Positions 1-9,890 of a DNA stretch of 64,000 nucleotides are shown piece by piece. A program made the position numbers and the translations under genes. A model generated the notes under the pieces. The model was not told the DNA's origin, searched no databases, and saw only the letters and a list, made by a program, of their open reading frames with translations. Positions within the stretch are counted from its first letter, which is position 1. Each line of letters starts with the position of its first letter. The DNA lies in NCBI RefSeq assembly GCF_900099895.1, contig NZ_FNDY01000011.1, positions 62,001 through 126,000 on the forward strand, read 5' to 3'. Source of the DNA: Paenibacillus naphthalenovorans (GTDB taxonomy: Bacteria > Bacillota > Bacilli > Paenibacillales > NBRC-103111).

Positions 1-1280
1 ATCCCGATTGTCGGCTCATCGATAATCAATACGGACGGTTCCACACTTAGTGCCTTGGAAATCACCACTTTCTGCTGATTCCCCCCGCTCAAATTCCCTA
101 CCAATTCATAAATAGAGCCGGCTTTAATGTTCAGCTGTTTAAAATAGCCGGTAGAATTGTCGATCTCTCTTTCCTTATCCACCAATCCCATCAGCTTTTT
201 GAGCTTGGACCCCAGGATGGACAAACTGATATTTTCTTGAATCGGAAGCTGCTGCACAATCCCTTCTTTATGACGATCGTAAGATACATAGACGATATGA
301 TGCTTCAAGGCTTCAGCCGGTTCTTTAGGTATGCCGATCTCCCGGCCGTTCAAATGAATTTCCCCGCTCTCCACCGGATACAGCCCGAACAGGCCCCTGC
401 ATATTTCCCTTGCGCCCGATCCGGGAAACCCGATCAAGCCCAAAATTTCTCCACGGTGCAAACGGAAGGATACGTCCTTCAGGTCCTTTCCCTTGATGTT
501 CCTGCATTCCAGAATCGGTTCCTTCTCCGCTCCCGGCTCCCGGGTACGGGTACACAGCTCAACATCTTCGCCCACGATCAAATTCGTCAGCGAGCGCTCG
601 TCAACCGAATCCGCCGCATAACCGGTAAAAGACAGACCGTCGCGGATGACGGTGATCCGGTCGCACAGCTTTAGCACCTCTTCAAGATAGTGAGATATAA
701 AAATAATGCCGGTACCCTGCTTTTTCAGCTTGAGTACGAATTCAAACAAGCTGTTTCTCTCATCCGCCGAAAGTGCCGTCGTCGGTTCGTCCAATATGAT
801 TAATTTGGCCTTGCTGAACAAGGCTCTGACAATATTGAGCTTTCTTTGATTGACAAGAGACAGATCCTTGGCCTTCATCCTGGGATCGATGGGAAGTCCG
901 TATTCACGCAACTCCTGCTCCGCCTTCTCAAACATAGGCTTCCAATCCACGAGCCCTGCTTTTTTCCGCAGCCATACGCCCAGAAACAGATTCTCGGCGA
1001 CGCTGAATTCGGGAATGATGGTGGCATGCTGGGGGACGACATAGATGCCCAAATCTTGTCTTTCGAGAACGGAAAGCTGGTCGATCGGCTGTGAATCCAG
1101 TTCAACCGCTCCGCTGTCGCAGGAGAGAACGCCCGAGATGATATTGACCAGCGTGGATTTACCTGCACCGTTTTTGCCGACCAATCCATGAATTTCACCA
1201 TAGTCTACGGCAAATTCGACATTTTTCAATACTTCCTTCCCGCCGAAGCTTTTGTACACATTGGAGATTTGAAGCAGCAA
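1..1280 (-). CDS. Sugar ABC transporter ATPase, RbsA/MglA type (3' end outside window)
   Basis: This is the ATPase of a carbohydrate uptake (CUT2) ABC transporter, with two nucleotide-binding domains in one chain. The first domain has Walker A GKNGAGKS near residue 30, a degenerate signature LSLVNQRK and Walker B LIILDEPT. The second has the degenerate Walker A (GFPGSGARE) normal for RbsA-type proteins, then LSGGNQQK and LIIDEPTIG right at the window edge. About 426 residues are visible; the family is near 500. I chose the TTG at 1280 because GGAGGGG lies six bases before it; an in-frame ATG at 1301 has no such site. It follows the binding-protein gene at 1378, and a permease gene is expected just outside the window. 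Confidence 0.93.
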   Translation of the reverse strand, partial: MLLQISNVYKSFGGKEVLKNVEFAVDYGEIHGLVGKNGAGKSTLVNIISGVLSCDSGAVELDSQPIDQLSVLERQDLGIYVVPQHATIIPEFSVAENLFLGVWLRKKAGLVDWKPMFEKAEQELREYGLPIDPRMKAKDLSLVNQRKLNIVRALFSKAKLIILDEPTTALSADERNSLFEFVLKLKKQGTGIIFISHYLEEVLKLCDRITVIRDGLSFTGYAADSVDERSLTNLIVGEDVELCTRTREPGAEKEPILECRNIKGKDLKDVSFRLHRGEILGLIGFPGSGAREICRGLFGLYPVESGEIHLNGREIGIPKEPAEALKHHIVYVSYDRHKEGIVQQLPIQENISLSILGSKLKKLMGLVDKEREIDNSTGYFKQLNIKAGSIYELVGNLSGGNQQKVVISKALSVEPSVLIIDEPTIG

Positions 1281-1315
1281 ACGGATCCCCTCCACTATCA
1301 TAAATCTTTATGCGC

Positions 1316-1351
1316 ATAAGATGGAGAGAGCGGAACTCTACCCCATCTTAT
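1316..1351 (-). other. Intergenic stem-loop between binding-protein and ATPase genes
   Basis: ATAAGATGG (1316-1324) pairs perfectly with CCATCTTAT (1343-1351), with a second short inner pairing. No T tract follows on the minus strand, so a full terminator is unlikely. Stem-loops here in ABC operons often stabilise the upstream binding-protein message; that role is inferred. Confidence 0.55.
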
Positions 1352-1377
1352 ACCGTGTATGAAGCCTTAATATCTCC

Positions 1378-2523
1378 TTAATATCGTAATCCGTACTTGT
1401 TCCAGGCTACATTGCCCCAGTGCGCATCATTGTCCACATTGGTGCTGTCAATGACATAAGGATCGATGACCATGTGCGGGCCGGTCTGACCTTCCTTGAT
1501 CGGCGCTTCTTTCCAGAAATAGCTGTCGTTCTTATAGGTTTCGATCGGAACCTTCTGTCCCTTTAGCGTATATTTGTCCAGCATTTCAATCACCAGCTCG
1601 CCGTAAGCTACGCAATCCTGATTAATCGAGGCATCATACCAGCCCTCTTGAATCCGCTGCAGCGCAATCGGCTCCGCATCAATCGTGACAAAGATGACGT
1701 GTCCTTCTTCGCCCACCTTTTTCAATTGATTGGTCTGCTTCAACGCTTCATAAAGTCCCATTGCAGGGTTGTCGCTTGGCGCGTGGACAGCGTCGAGGGT
1801 TTTGTACTTCGCGATCGCATTCAACGCCACATCCTGCGTCTTTCTCATATCTCCTTCGGCAGGCATAGCCAGATAATTGATGTTCGGATATTTCTTCATG
1901 ACCGCATCGAAGCCTTCCTTACGCGCTCTCCATGCCGAGCTGGACATGGCCCCGTATGCATTCAGAACGTTGCCTTTGGCTTCTCCGTACTTTTGCTCCA
2001 GCCGTTTTACGATTTCCATGGCCGCCATTTCACCGGCTTTATAATTGTCGAAAGCCACTGTAAACGATACATTGCCGCCTGTCGTCGGCGTATCGAAAAT
2101 CGCAACCGGAATGCCGGCCTGCTCCGCTTTATCGATGGCCGTAACCAGTCCTTCGCTGTCATTGGGATCGGAAATAATGGCTGCCGGCTTCTTGGAAATA
2201 AAGTTGATAAATTGGTTCGTTTGTTTGGCGGAATCAAAGTCGGCCACGCTCGCTTCGAATTGGTAGCCGAGCTCTTCCGCTTTCCGCTTGGCCGCTTCCT
2301 GCATCGCGACAAAGGCATAATAGTTCAAGCTTTTGTGGGATAAAGCAATCAGCCCTTTGCCATTGGAGCCGCTCGGCGACGTACCGCCTCCTTGTTCATT
2401 CTGCTGTGGAGGCGTTGAGCCTCCGGCGGTTTGCTGCTGCCCTCCTCCGCAGGCGGATATGGCAAGCGACAGCAGGAATACGGCAATCAATGCGGCAAAG
2501 CTTCTTTTTCTTAAATGTTTCAT
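1378..2523 (-). CDS. Sugar ABC transporter substrate-binding lipoprotein (RbsB-like)
   Basis: This is a periplasmic-binding-protein-like lipoprotein of about 381 residues that would deliver a sugar or polyol to the adjacent ABC transporter. The N-terminus has a charged start, a hydrophobic stretch and lipobox LAISAC with the lipidated Cys near residue 25. The body is the type 1 fold (Peripla_BP_4), with SVADFDSAKQ, IISDPNDSEGL and AFDNYKAGEMAA. The ATG at 2523 is preferred because AGGGGG sits six bases upstream; an ATG eight codons earlier lacks a site. It is a clear paralogue of the binding protein at 9891, sharing VADFD, FDNYKAGEMAA, LDAVHAPS and HVIFVTID. The ligand is unknown. Confidence 0.92.
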   Translation of the reverse strand: MKHLRKRSFAALIAVFLLSLAISACGGGQQQTAGGSTPPQQNEQGGGTSPSGSNGKGLIALSHKSLNYYAFVAMQEAAKRKAEELGYQFEASVADFDSAKQTNQFINFISKKPAAIISDPNDSEGLVTAIDKAEQAGIPVAIFDTPTTGGNVSFTVAFDNYKAGEMAAMEIVKRLEQKYGEAKGNVLNAYGAMSSSAWRARKEGFDAVMKKYPNINYLAMPAEGDMRKTQDVALNAIAKYKTLDAVHAPSDNPAMGLYEALKQTNQLKKVGEEGHVIFVTIDAEPIALQRIQEGWYDASINQDCVAYGELVIEMLDKYTLKGQKVPIETYKNDSYFWKEAPIKEGQTGPHMVIDPYVIDSTNVDNDAHWGNVAWNKYGLRY

Positions 2524-2570
2524 AGACATCCCCCTATTCTGTTTCAAGTTCTCCTCCAGCTTTCGCGGAC

Positions 2571-4004
2571 TTACATGACACCGCGAAGAACGATGCTTTT
2601 GATTTGCGTCAGCTCTTCAAGCGTATACAGCGTTCCCTCTCTGCCGATCCCGCTTTTCTTATATCCGCCGAAGGCGCTGCATACCGGACGGTAGCAGGTT
2701 CCGCCATTGACGGAAACAATCCCGGCCTCGATTTGATTTCCCCCCTCCATCGCCTTGTAAATATCCCTGGTGAAAATGGAAGAGTTCAAGCCATATTGAC
2801 TGGCGTTTGCGATGTCGATCGCTTCCTGCAGATCTTCAAACGCGATCAGAGCAAATACGGGACCGAAGATCTCCAGATCCTTGGCAATGTCCATATCCTT
2901 CGTTGCTTCGAGAACGGTAGGCTCGATGAACGTTTGCCGAACCCGCTTTCCTCCCAGTGCCAGCGTGGCGCCTTGGCCGATCGTATATTGAATTTGCCGT
3001 TCCACTTTTACTGCTGCGGCTTCGTTAATAAGCGGTCCGACATCCGTTCCTTCTTCAAGCTGATGGCCGATCCGCTTCGCAGCCAGTTTTTCAACCAACT
3101 TGGTTTTAAATTCCTCATAGACGGATTGCTGCACCAGCAATCGTTTGTTTGCGCAGCAGACTTGACCGTTCGCCAACAGCCTTCCGAATATCGCATGATC
3201 GACGGCTGCATCCAGATCGCCGTCCTCGCAAACGATCATCGCATCATTTGCGCCAAGCTCAAGGAACACCCTTGACAAGTTTTTGGCGCCGTTTTGGGCG
3301 ATGATGGTGCCCACTTCCGTGCTTCCCGTAAAGCTGACGGCTTGAACCGCCGGACTTTTAACCAAATAATCTCCTGCCTCTTCGCCATAACCGTTTACAA
3401 TCTGCAGCACATCTCTCGGAACACCCGCTTCATGCAGCATCTCCGCCATGCGCGTGACCGTTAACGGGTCATCTTCCGGCGGTTTGACGATAATCGCGTT
3501 CCCGGCAGCCAAAGCAGCCCCCGCCTTGTGGGCAAACAATTCCGCCGGGAAATTGAACGGGATAATGCCTACGATGACGCCCAGCGGTTCCCGCTTCGTA
3601 ATCATCAAATCTTTTTCAAGACCGGACTGGATTTCCAAAGGAATCGTTTGACCGAACAATCTTTTGGATTCTTCGACAAAGCCTTCAAAAATGGCCGCCG
3701 CCGTATCCAGCTCCCAGCCTGCCTGCTCCAGCGTCTTGCCGTTTTCTGCGCTGAGCAGCCGGGCGAGCTCATCGCGTTCGGCCCGCAGATGGCTCACAAA
3801 GCGGTTGATGATCTCCGCCCGTTTATAAATCGGCGTCCGCGCCCAAGCCTTCGCTCCAGCCTGCGCTGCGTCCAGCGCCTTCTGAGCGTCCTCCATCGTT
3901 GCGGCCGGTACGGTGTCAATCAGTTCCATCGTGGCCATATTCCTTACTTCAATAACGGCACTGCCCGAGGCACCGCGTTGTTCTCCGTTCAACTGAATAG
4001 ACAT
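2571..4004 (-). CDS. NAD(P)-dependent aldehyde dehydrogenase
   Basis: This is an aldehyde dehydrogenase superfamily enzyme of 477 residues, oxidising an aldehyde to an acid with NAD(P). Visible catalytic features are PFNFP with Asn151, FTGSTEVG in the cofactor site, the general base in LELGAND (Glu249) and GQVCC with the nucleophile Cys283. The start at 4004 (MSIQL) follows GGGAG and leaves a short gap after the alcohol dehydrogenase gene; longer readings would overlap that gene. It probably takes the aldehyde made by one of the two alcohol dehydrogenases upstream. Lactaldehyde, glycolaldehyde or a semialdehyde are all possible substrates. Confidence 0.9.
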   Translation of the reverse strand: MSIQLNGEQRGASGSAVIEVRNMATMELIDTVPAATMEDAQKALDAAQAGAKAWARTPIYKRAEIINRFVSHLRAERDELARLLSAENGKTLEQAGWELDTAAAIFEGFVEESKRLFGQTIPLEIQSGLEKDLMITKREPLGVIVGIIPFNFPAELFAHKAGAALAAGNAIIVKPPEDDPLTVTRMAEMLHEAGVPRDVLQIVNGYGEEAGDYLVKSPAVQAVSFTGSTEVGTIIAQNGAKNLSRVFLELGANDAMIVCEDGDLDAAVDHAIFGRLLANGQVCCANKRLLVQQSVYEEFKTKLVEKLAAKRIGHQLEEGTDVGPLINEAAAVKVERQIQYTIGQGATLALGGKRVRQTFIEPTVLEATKDMDIAKDLEIFGPVFALIAFEDLQEAIDIANASQYGLNSSIFTRDIYKAMEGGNQIEAGIVSVNGGTCYRPVCSAFGGYKKSGIGREGTLYTLEELTQIKSIVLRGVM

Positions 4005-4062
4005 AACATGTATACTCCCTTTCCTTTTGGATTTGTGAAGCGGAACGGTTGGGATACTGCAG

Positions 4063-5190
4063 CTAGATCCACGGATTGATGGCAATTTTGATCACCTGAT
4101 CTTCGCCGTCAAGGCGGTACCCTTTTTTGCTCATTGCCGTAATGGCGTCCCCGATTCGATTCAATCCAAGCGTTTGCGTAACCAGCTTATCGTAAGGCAG
4201 CTCCATTTTCTCAATGATATTCAGCGTCATTTCCATATGCTCTACATCGCTTCCCCATACCCCGTGAATGTCGGCGTTGTTCCGGAGAATATGCCAATGC
4301 GGATTGATATTGGCTGTGCCTACGTCTGTAAAATGGCCCAGCTCCACATAGGATGCGCTGTCGCGCAGGTAGGAAAGTCCTTCCGGAACAGAAGCCGGGA
4401 ATCCCGAGCACTCGACGACCATATCGGCTCCGCGACCGCCCTTGGTTTCCTCCTTGACCAATTGGATACGCTCTTTGGGATCGCGGATTTCCTCGATATC
4501 AATCGTGACATCCGCGCCTAATTCCCGGGCCAGCTCCAGACGGCGCTTCGGCCCTCCCACGGCGATCACCTTGGCGGCACCCGACCGTTTGGCGAAAGCG
4601 ACCGCTCCCAGTCCGATGGCTCCTGTCCCCTGCACCACCACCGTACTTCCGAAGCGAACGCCGCCGGCCCGCTGAAAACCATGGATACAAATCGAGAGAG
4701 GCTCCGTCAGGACGGCAATATGCGGTTCCATGTCCGTCTTGAAGAAAGACGTGCCCCGGTATTGAATATGAACATATTGGCTAAAGCCGCCGGATAATAG
4801 ATGCGGCGCCTGATCGGGCATGAACCCGTAAGCTTTCACATTGGCGCAGCGGGTCGGCGTTTTGGAAATTTTGCAGTAATAGCAATTTCCGCACGGTACT
4901 CCCGGCACAATCACCACCCGGTCGCCTTCCTTTACCGGTCTTCCGTTCGAGTCTTCGACTACGCCCTGTCCAAGCTTCTCAATGATGCCGCAGAATTCAT
5001 GGCCCAATATGATCGGATACTCAATTGTATTCAAATGCCCGTAATAGATATGAACATCCGTTCCGCAAACACCCGCATATTCCGTCCGTAAAATGAATTC
5101 TCCGGCCTTCGGCTCCGGTACCTCATATTCTTTAATATGAAAATTCCCTTCGACTCCGTCCAAAACCGCTGCTTTTCCGATGATTGGCAT
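4063..5190 (-). CDS. Zinc-dependent alcohol/polyol dehydrogenase
   Basis: This is a medium-chain zinc dehydrogenase of 375 residues. The catalytic zinc site is visible as Cys42 (GVCGTD) and GHE at 63-65. Structural zinc cysteines sit at 100, 103, 106 and 115, with one more residue than usual before the last Cys. The Rossmann motif GTGAIGLGAVAFAK follows. The best family fit is the threonine/sorbitol dehydrogenase group. It lies between a second dehydrogenase of the same superfamily and the aldehyde dehydrogenase in one operon, suggesting two successive oxidations of a polyol or sugar. Exact substrate not determinable. Confidence 0.9.
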   Translation of the reverse strand: MPIIGKAAVLDGVEGNFHIKEYEVPEPKAGEFILRTEYAGVCGTDVHIYYGHLNTIEYPIILGHEFCGIIEKLGQGVVEDSNGRPVKEGDRVVIVPGVPCGNCYYCKISKTPTRCANVKAYGFMPDQAPHLLSGGFSQYVHIQYRGTSFFKTDMEPHIAVLTEPLSICIHGFQRAGGVRFGSTVVVQGTGAIGLGAVAFAKRSGAAKVIAVGGPKRRLELARELGADVTIDIEEIRDPKERIQLVKEETKGGRGADMVVECSGFPASVPEGLSYLRDSASYVELGHFTDVGTANINPHWHILRNNADIHGVWGSDVEHMEMTLNIIEKMELPYDKLVTQTLGLNRIGDAITAMSKKGYRLDGEDQVIKIAINPWI

Positions 5191-5240
5191 GGTTGCTCCT
5201 CCTTCATGTCCGTTGTGTATAATAGCGCTTACAAATTCTT

Positions 5241-6317
5241 TTAAGGAATCAAGACTACTTTAATCGCCTTTTCCTCGCGGTTCGAAGCGCATTGCAGGGC
5301 TTGTTCCGCTTCGTCTAAAGCAAATTCGTGCGTAACCATCTTCTCAATGGGGAATCGCCCGCTGGCAATCAGATCGATGGCCCCTTGATACCCCCATGCA
5401 CTCAGGAAAGACGTCTGCAGCTTCAACTCCTTAAACGTCATCTGATTGTCGGTTTCAATCGTAACCGGCCTATTCCCCGTTAATCCGAGATAATTGACCG
5501 TTCCGCCTTTTCTGGCGTAATTCAGACTATCCTTTTGCGCCTGCGGCGTTCCCGCCGTTTCGAATACGAGATCGGCTCCCCTCCCTCCTGTCAGTTCAAG
5601 CAATCTGGACCCGGCATCTTCTTTTCTAAAATCGATGACCTCATCCGCACCCAGCTGTTTGCCTAGAGCAAGTCTTTCATCCCGCGTGCCGATGAGAATA
5701 ACCGCCGCCGCCCCTGCCGCCTTGGCCGCAACCGCAGTCAGCAGCCCGATCGGCCCCGCGCCGATCACGGCTACGGTGTCTCCAAGCTTCGGCGGCGTCA
5801 GGTGGACCGCCCTGACCGTCACAGCAAGCGGCTCCGTCAAAACGGCTCTGTGCCATGGAACGTGATCGGGAATCCGGTGAACGATGGCGTTGGAAGGCAC
5901 ATACAGAACCTGCGACCATCCGCCGAATAAATGAGGCTCCCGGGTGCAGCTGATATTGCAGCCGTACTGTCTTCCCTCCTCCCGGTCTTTGACGCACAGA
6001 TTGTAAAATCCCTCTTTGCACCACCTGCACGCGCCGCAAGGAAGAATCATCTCTACTGCAACCTTGTCCCCGAGCTTGACCCCATGCTTTTGTGCGGCGT
6101 TTTTGCCTAATTCCTCTACGGTGCCCACGAATTCGTGACCCGGGATAATCGGATAAGGCTCGCCCCAATCTCCACGGAAGATGTGTTGATCGGAACCGCA
6201 GATTCCGCACATGTGGACTTTGACAAGCAGCTCTTCATCGTTCAGTACGGGTTTAGGAAAAGTTCTTATCTCCAATGCGCCCCGTTTGTGAATAACAGCT
6301 GCTTTAACCGCTTTCAT
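5241..6317 (-). CDS. Zinc-dependent medium-chain dehydrogenase (sorbitol/threonine dehydrogenase-like)
   Basis: This 358-residue enzyme belongs to the same superfamily as its downstream neighbour but is not a close copy. The catalytic zinc ligands are Cys40 (CGICGSDQH) and His61-Glu62 (GHEF). Structural cysteines lie at 94, 97, 100 and 108 with standard spacing, and the NAD site is GAGPIGLL. The start follows AAGGAGGGAG. It is the first gene of its transcription unit because a terminator separates it from the response-regulator gene upstream. It would oxidise a secondary alcohol of a sugar or polyol. Confidence 0.9.
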   Translation of the reverse strand: MKAVKAAVIHKRGALEIRTFPKPVLNDEELLVKVHMCGICGSDQHIFRGDWGEPYPIIPGHEFVGTVEELGKNAAQKHGVKLGDKVAVEMILPCGACRWCKEGFYNLCVKDREEGRQYGCNISCTREPHLFGGWSQVLYVPSNAIVHRIPDHVPWHRAVLTEPLAVTVRAVHLTPPKLGDTVAVIGAGPIGLLTAVAAKAAGAAAVILIGTRDERLALGKQLGADEVIDFRKEDAGSRLLELTGGRGADLVFETAGTPQAQKDSLNYARKGGTVNYLGLTGNRPVTIETDNQMTFKELKLQTSFLSAWGYQGAIDLIASGRFPIEKMVTHEFALDEAEQALQCASNREEKAIKVVLIP

Positions 6318-6479
6318 TTCCTATCTCCCTCCTTCTGTGATTTGATTTTACTCCATTGACAAATACCGCAACATGGATGAAAGTTTGGATGCAGGTGTTC
6401 ATTTTTTAGATGATTCGGAATATAACGGAGAAAGGTGCAATGATTTACGGCAGGGTGTAAAATTTTTGGGCCTCCACAC

Positions 6480-6518
6480 AAAAAAAAACGCGCAGGTCCA
6501 TTGGATGACCTTGCGCGT
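6480..6518 (-). terminator. Intrinsic terminator after the response-regulator gene
   Basis: ACGCGCA-GGTC pairs with GACC-TGCGCGT around a short loop, and on the minus strand the hairpin is followed by eight or nine T residues. It ends the binding protein-kinase-regulator operon and separates it from the dehydrogenase operon. Confidence 0.9.
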
Positions 6519-6530
6519 GTGCCTGATCTT

Positions 6531-8123
6531 TTATTTTTCGATGGCTTCTTTGTACTGATTCGGAGATACGCCTGTGATCCGTTTAAACGATTTGGTAAAA
6601 TATTTGGGGTCCTGAAAACCAACGGCCTCCGCGACTTCATAAATTTTCAGATTCGTTTGCCGAAACAGCTCTTTGGCTTTTTCGACACGCAGCTGAAGCA
6701 TATAATCAATGAAGCTTTCACCCGTAACCTTTTTGAAGTAAGAACTTAAATAGCTCTTGCTCAGGCCGACATGCTCCGCCAATTGCTCCAGCGTCACCTC
6801 CTCGTGGAAATGGGTTTCAATGTAGGCAGCCGCTTTGGCTATTACCTTATTCACTCCGCCAATCAGGACGGATCTCTCCGCTTCCAGATGCCCGATACCA
6901 TCCATAAGCCATTCCGTTAATTCCTTGAACGTCGGAATTTTTTTGACTCTTTCCATGTAGTCGAATTTATTGCTTCCCCATAGAAAGGATATAATATGAC
7001 TGTTCGATTGTAGCCCTTCCATAATGGCCAAAACGATATCGATCACCATCATTTTTACAGATTCGACACTGGGCTTGCGGTCCTGAATCAAAGCTGTCAC
7101 TTCCGCAAGCATTTCCTTCAGCCTGCTCCAATTCCGGATCATGGCCAGCCGCTTGACGTCCTGCCCGTTCACATAGGCCTGGGCTTCAAAAGCTTCCGGA
7201 AGCTCCATGCCGTGCGTATCCTCCACGGTTCCAAGCTCATGGTAAAAGGCGTGCTGCTCCGCAAATTGCAGTAGATTCGAATATTCGGCAGGAAGCTGAT
7301 CCATACTGCGGGAGGAACGATAGTACAATTGAACCTGACCGGAGGCCGGAGCCAGGCTCTTCAAGGCCGCATATACCGTTAATACCGTATGATTTTCCCA
7401 TTCCATCCCCTTCTGCTTGCTGATATTCGCCGCTTTTTCAATCAAAACCAGATAGGACCTGTCACTTAACCGTACCGCCATAGCATTCGCTTCTCCCAGG
7501 CCATCCTGTAATGCTTTGGAAACGGTCTCTTCGGCGGCATTGACATTTTCTTTATACATGATCAACAGGAGCAGGCACGGCTTATCGAGCCATCGGAGGG
7601 CCAGCTTGTCGCTTTGCTGCTTCAATTCGGTATAGTGATCTCCCGTCAGAAGCGACCTCAACCATTTCTCCCACAGTAAGGGCAGGGACTGACTGGCTTG
7701 TCTTTGCAGCTCCCGAACCATTTCCTGATTCGTCTTCATCTGCTCAAATTCGGACCGGATTCTGGATAAAGCGTTCTCCAGATGACCGTCCTCTTCCATT
7801 TCTGTTTTAAGTAAATAACCCGAGGCCCCGATTTCCAAAGCCTCCTTCACATATTCAAAGTCATTGTAGCAAGTAAGCAGCAGTACCTTGATATGTGGAT
7901 AATCCCGCTTGATGATGCGCGTAAGCTCCAGCCCGTCGATGATCGGCATCCGGATATCCGTAATGACCAAATCGATGGGCTGCTGCTTGAGAATGTTCAA
8001 CGCTTTCTCCCCGTTGGCCGCTTCGGATACGACCTCCATGCCGAATTCACCCCAGGGGACCAGCGCTTTAAGTCCTCTTCTAACAATCAACTCGTCATCA
8101 ACCACTAAGATTTGTATCGTCAA
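6531..8123 (-). CDS. Response regulator, YesN type with AraC output domain
   Basis: This is a two-component response regulator of 530 residues. The receiver domain (about 1-120) has the acidic pair VVDDE, phosphoacceptor Asp56 in DLVITDIRMP and the conserved Lys in GYLLK. A long variable middle follows. The last 100 residues are an AraC-type double helix-turn-helix, with LSKSYLSSYFKKVTGESF and VGFQDPKYFTKSFKR. It overlaps the end of the kinase gene by 26 bases, so the two are translationally coupled. By analogy with YesMN systems it should activate the sugar-uptake and dehydrogenase genes downstream; that target is inferred. Confidence 0.93.
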   Translation of the reverse strand: MTIQILVVDDELIVRRGLKALVPWGEFGMEVVSEAANGEKALNILKQQPIDLVITDIRMPIIDGLELTRIIKRDYPHIKVLLLTCYNDFEYVKEALEIGASGYLLKTEMEEDGHLENALSRIRSEFEQMKTNQEMVRELQRQASQSLPLLWEKWLRSLLTGDHYTELKQQSDKLALRWLDKPCLLLLIMYKENVNAAEETVSKALQDGLGEANAMAVRLSDRSYLVLIEKAANISKQKGMEWENHTVLTVYAALKSLAPASGQVQLYYRSSRSMDQLPAEYSNLLQFAEQHAFYHELGTVEDTHGMELPEAFEAQAYVNGQDVKRLAMIRNWSRLKEMLAEVTALIQDRKPSVESVKMMVIDIVLAIMEGLQSNSHIISFLWGSNKFDYMERVKKIPTFKELTEWLMDGIGHLEAERSVLIGGVNKVIAKAAAYIETHFHEEVTLEQLAEHVGLSKSYLSSYFKKVTGESFIDYMLQLRVEKAKELFRQTNLKIYEVAEAVGFQDPKYFTKSFKRITGVSPNQYKEAIEK

Positions 8124-9861
8124 GCTCCTCTACCCCTTCCTTTAGCCTGCAAGGCAATACGATAGAAATCCTCGTTCCCCTACCTTTGACGCTATCGATA
8201 GATAACCCGTACGAATCGCCGAAATAATGCTTAATTTTATCGTCCACATTCTTGATTCCGATTCCGCTGGAATGCTTTCTTTCCACATCGGGGGAAAATA
8301 AGGTTTTCAGTTTGTCGGCATCGATTCCTCTTCCGTTATCCTCCACAACGATTTCAACCAGATCCTCCTTGCGGCGGGCGCTGATTTCAATCCTTCCTTC
8401 ATTGTCGGAAAGGCCGTGAAAGAATGCGTTTTCTACCAGCGGCTGCAGAACAAATCTGGGCACAAGGGCGGCCAGTACATCCGTATCGATCCGGTAAATG
8501 ATCTTCACCTGATCGTCATACCTGTATTTCTGAATACGGGCATAGTAGGACAACACCTCCAATTCTTCCTCCAGCATATGCGTATAATTGGTCGTATTTA
8601 AACTCGCGCGCAGCAGCTTGATTAAGGCCGTCAGCATTTCGCTGATTTCCGGCGCCTTGTACTCTTTGGCCAGCCACTGCACGGAGTTTAACGTATTGTA
8701 TAGAAAATGCGGATTAATCTGATATTGAAGGGACTGCATCTCGATTTGCTTCTTCTTTCGTTCGGATTCGGAGATTTTATCAATCAGGCTTTCGATCTCG
8801 GCTACCATTTGATTGAAGTTGCGGCTGAGATCACCGATTTCATCGTCCGCATCAATGGCAGACCGCGTATAAAACTTGCCTTTCTTTACCTGCCGCATGT
8901 CGATCTGCAATGTTCTCAGCGGTTTGATCAGCCGGTCTGACAATCCCCAGCCCAGCAGGATCGATATGACCAGAAAAATGCCGATCAGCATAAACACGAT
9001 TTTCCGGATGGAAGCAAAGCTTTGCTCTATCTTCACATTCGGAATGAATGCGGCGACCTTCCATCCGCTGAAATAATTGATGTCATAGATAAAGCTGTAT
9101 TCATCGTTTAACCCGCCGAGCAGATTCGTATTCGTAATATATTGATTCGAATATTCATGCTCCGCAGGCAGCAATGACGGATCCGAGCTGTACAGAATAC
9201 GGCCATATTTGTCGATCAGCAATACTTTACCCAGGCTTCTTAGGGCGGGACTCTGAAACAGCTCATCGAGCTTATCTTGTTTCATTTCGATAATAATAAC
9301 GGCCGGCGACGAACGCTTGGGAAGGATAAAGGGATACACAAGGGATACGACCCTGTCCGTTTTCGGTTCATTCAGGGAGTAATCGTTTACATGCGGTCCG
9401 ACCCATGTCTTCTCTCCCGGATTTTGCAAGGAGCTGATATACCAATCTTTGGATTTCAACAGCTCCTGCCTCAGCACGGACGCAGTCGAATAGTATTGAT
9501 CCCCTTCAATCACATGAATTTCATCAATGAAGGTGCGGTTATTTTTGAGCGCCAAAATAAATTGGCGGAAATCCTCGCGATGGATCTCGCTTTCTCCCCC
9601 TTCTTTCTCAAAGGCGGCAAACACCTGATAGTACACCATTCTCGACATCAAGTCCATCTCGTTCAAATGGTAGTTAATATTCTCATTGAGCTGATTCACC
9701 GTAATCTGCGCATACTCCAATACCTGCCCCTTCACGACTTCGGCTGTTTTTTGATAAGGGATGAAGCCGACGATCACTATAGGCAGAATACTGATCCATA
9801 CAAAGCAAAAAAGAAGACGGCGCTTAATGCTTTTTCTAAAAAAATGAAGGATCCGTCCCAT
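8098..9861 (-). CDS. Sensor histidine kinase, YesM type
   Basis: This is a membrane sensor kinase of about 587 residues. An N-terminal transmembrane helix (about 15-35), a large extracellular domain and a second helix (FMLIGIFLVISILLG) precede a HAMP linker. The HisKA_7-type phosphoacceptor is in NPHFLYNTL and the ATP-binding domain has DNGRGID. The ATG at 9861 is chosen for GAGAGG six bases upstream. It sits between a binding-protein gene and the response-regulator gene, so it probably reads the ligand state of that binding protein at the cell surface. Confidence 0.93.
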   Translation of the reverse strand: MGRILHFFRKSIKRRLLFCFVWISILPIVIVGFIPYQKTAEVVKGQVLEYAQITVNQLNENINYHLNEMDLMSRMVYYQVFAAFEKEGGESEIHREDFRQFILALKNNRTFIDEIHVIEGDQYYSTASVLRQELLKSKDWYISSLQNPGEKTWVGPHVNDYSLNEPKTDRVVSLVYPFILPKRSSPAVIIIEMKQDKLDELFQSPALRSLGKVLLIDKYGRILYSSDPSLLPAEHEYSNQYITNTNLLGGLNDEYSFIYDINYFSGWKVAAFIPNVKIEQSFASIRKIVFMLIGIFLVISILLGWGLSDRLIKPLRTLQIDMRQVKKGKFYTRSAIDADDEIGDLSRNFNQMVAEIESLIDKISESERKKKQIEMQSLQYQINPHFLYNTLNSVQWLAKEYKAPEISEMLTALIKLLRASLNTTNYTHMLEEELEVLSYYARIQKYRYDDQVKIIYRIDTDVLAALVPRFVLQPLVENAFFHGLSDNEGRIEISARRKEDLVEIVVEDNGRGIDADKLKTLFSPDVERKHSSGIGIKNVDDKIKHYFGDSYGLSIDSVKGRGTRISIVLPCRLKEGVEELDDTNLSG

Positions 9862-9890
9862 AGGCGTCCTCTCTTTGTTTGATGTCATGG

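Noticed and set aside
1648-2343. Plus-strand open frame of 231 codons opposite the sugar-binding gene
   Set aside because: The minus strand encodes a full binding protein with lipobox and paralogue; the antisense frame has no features.
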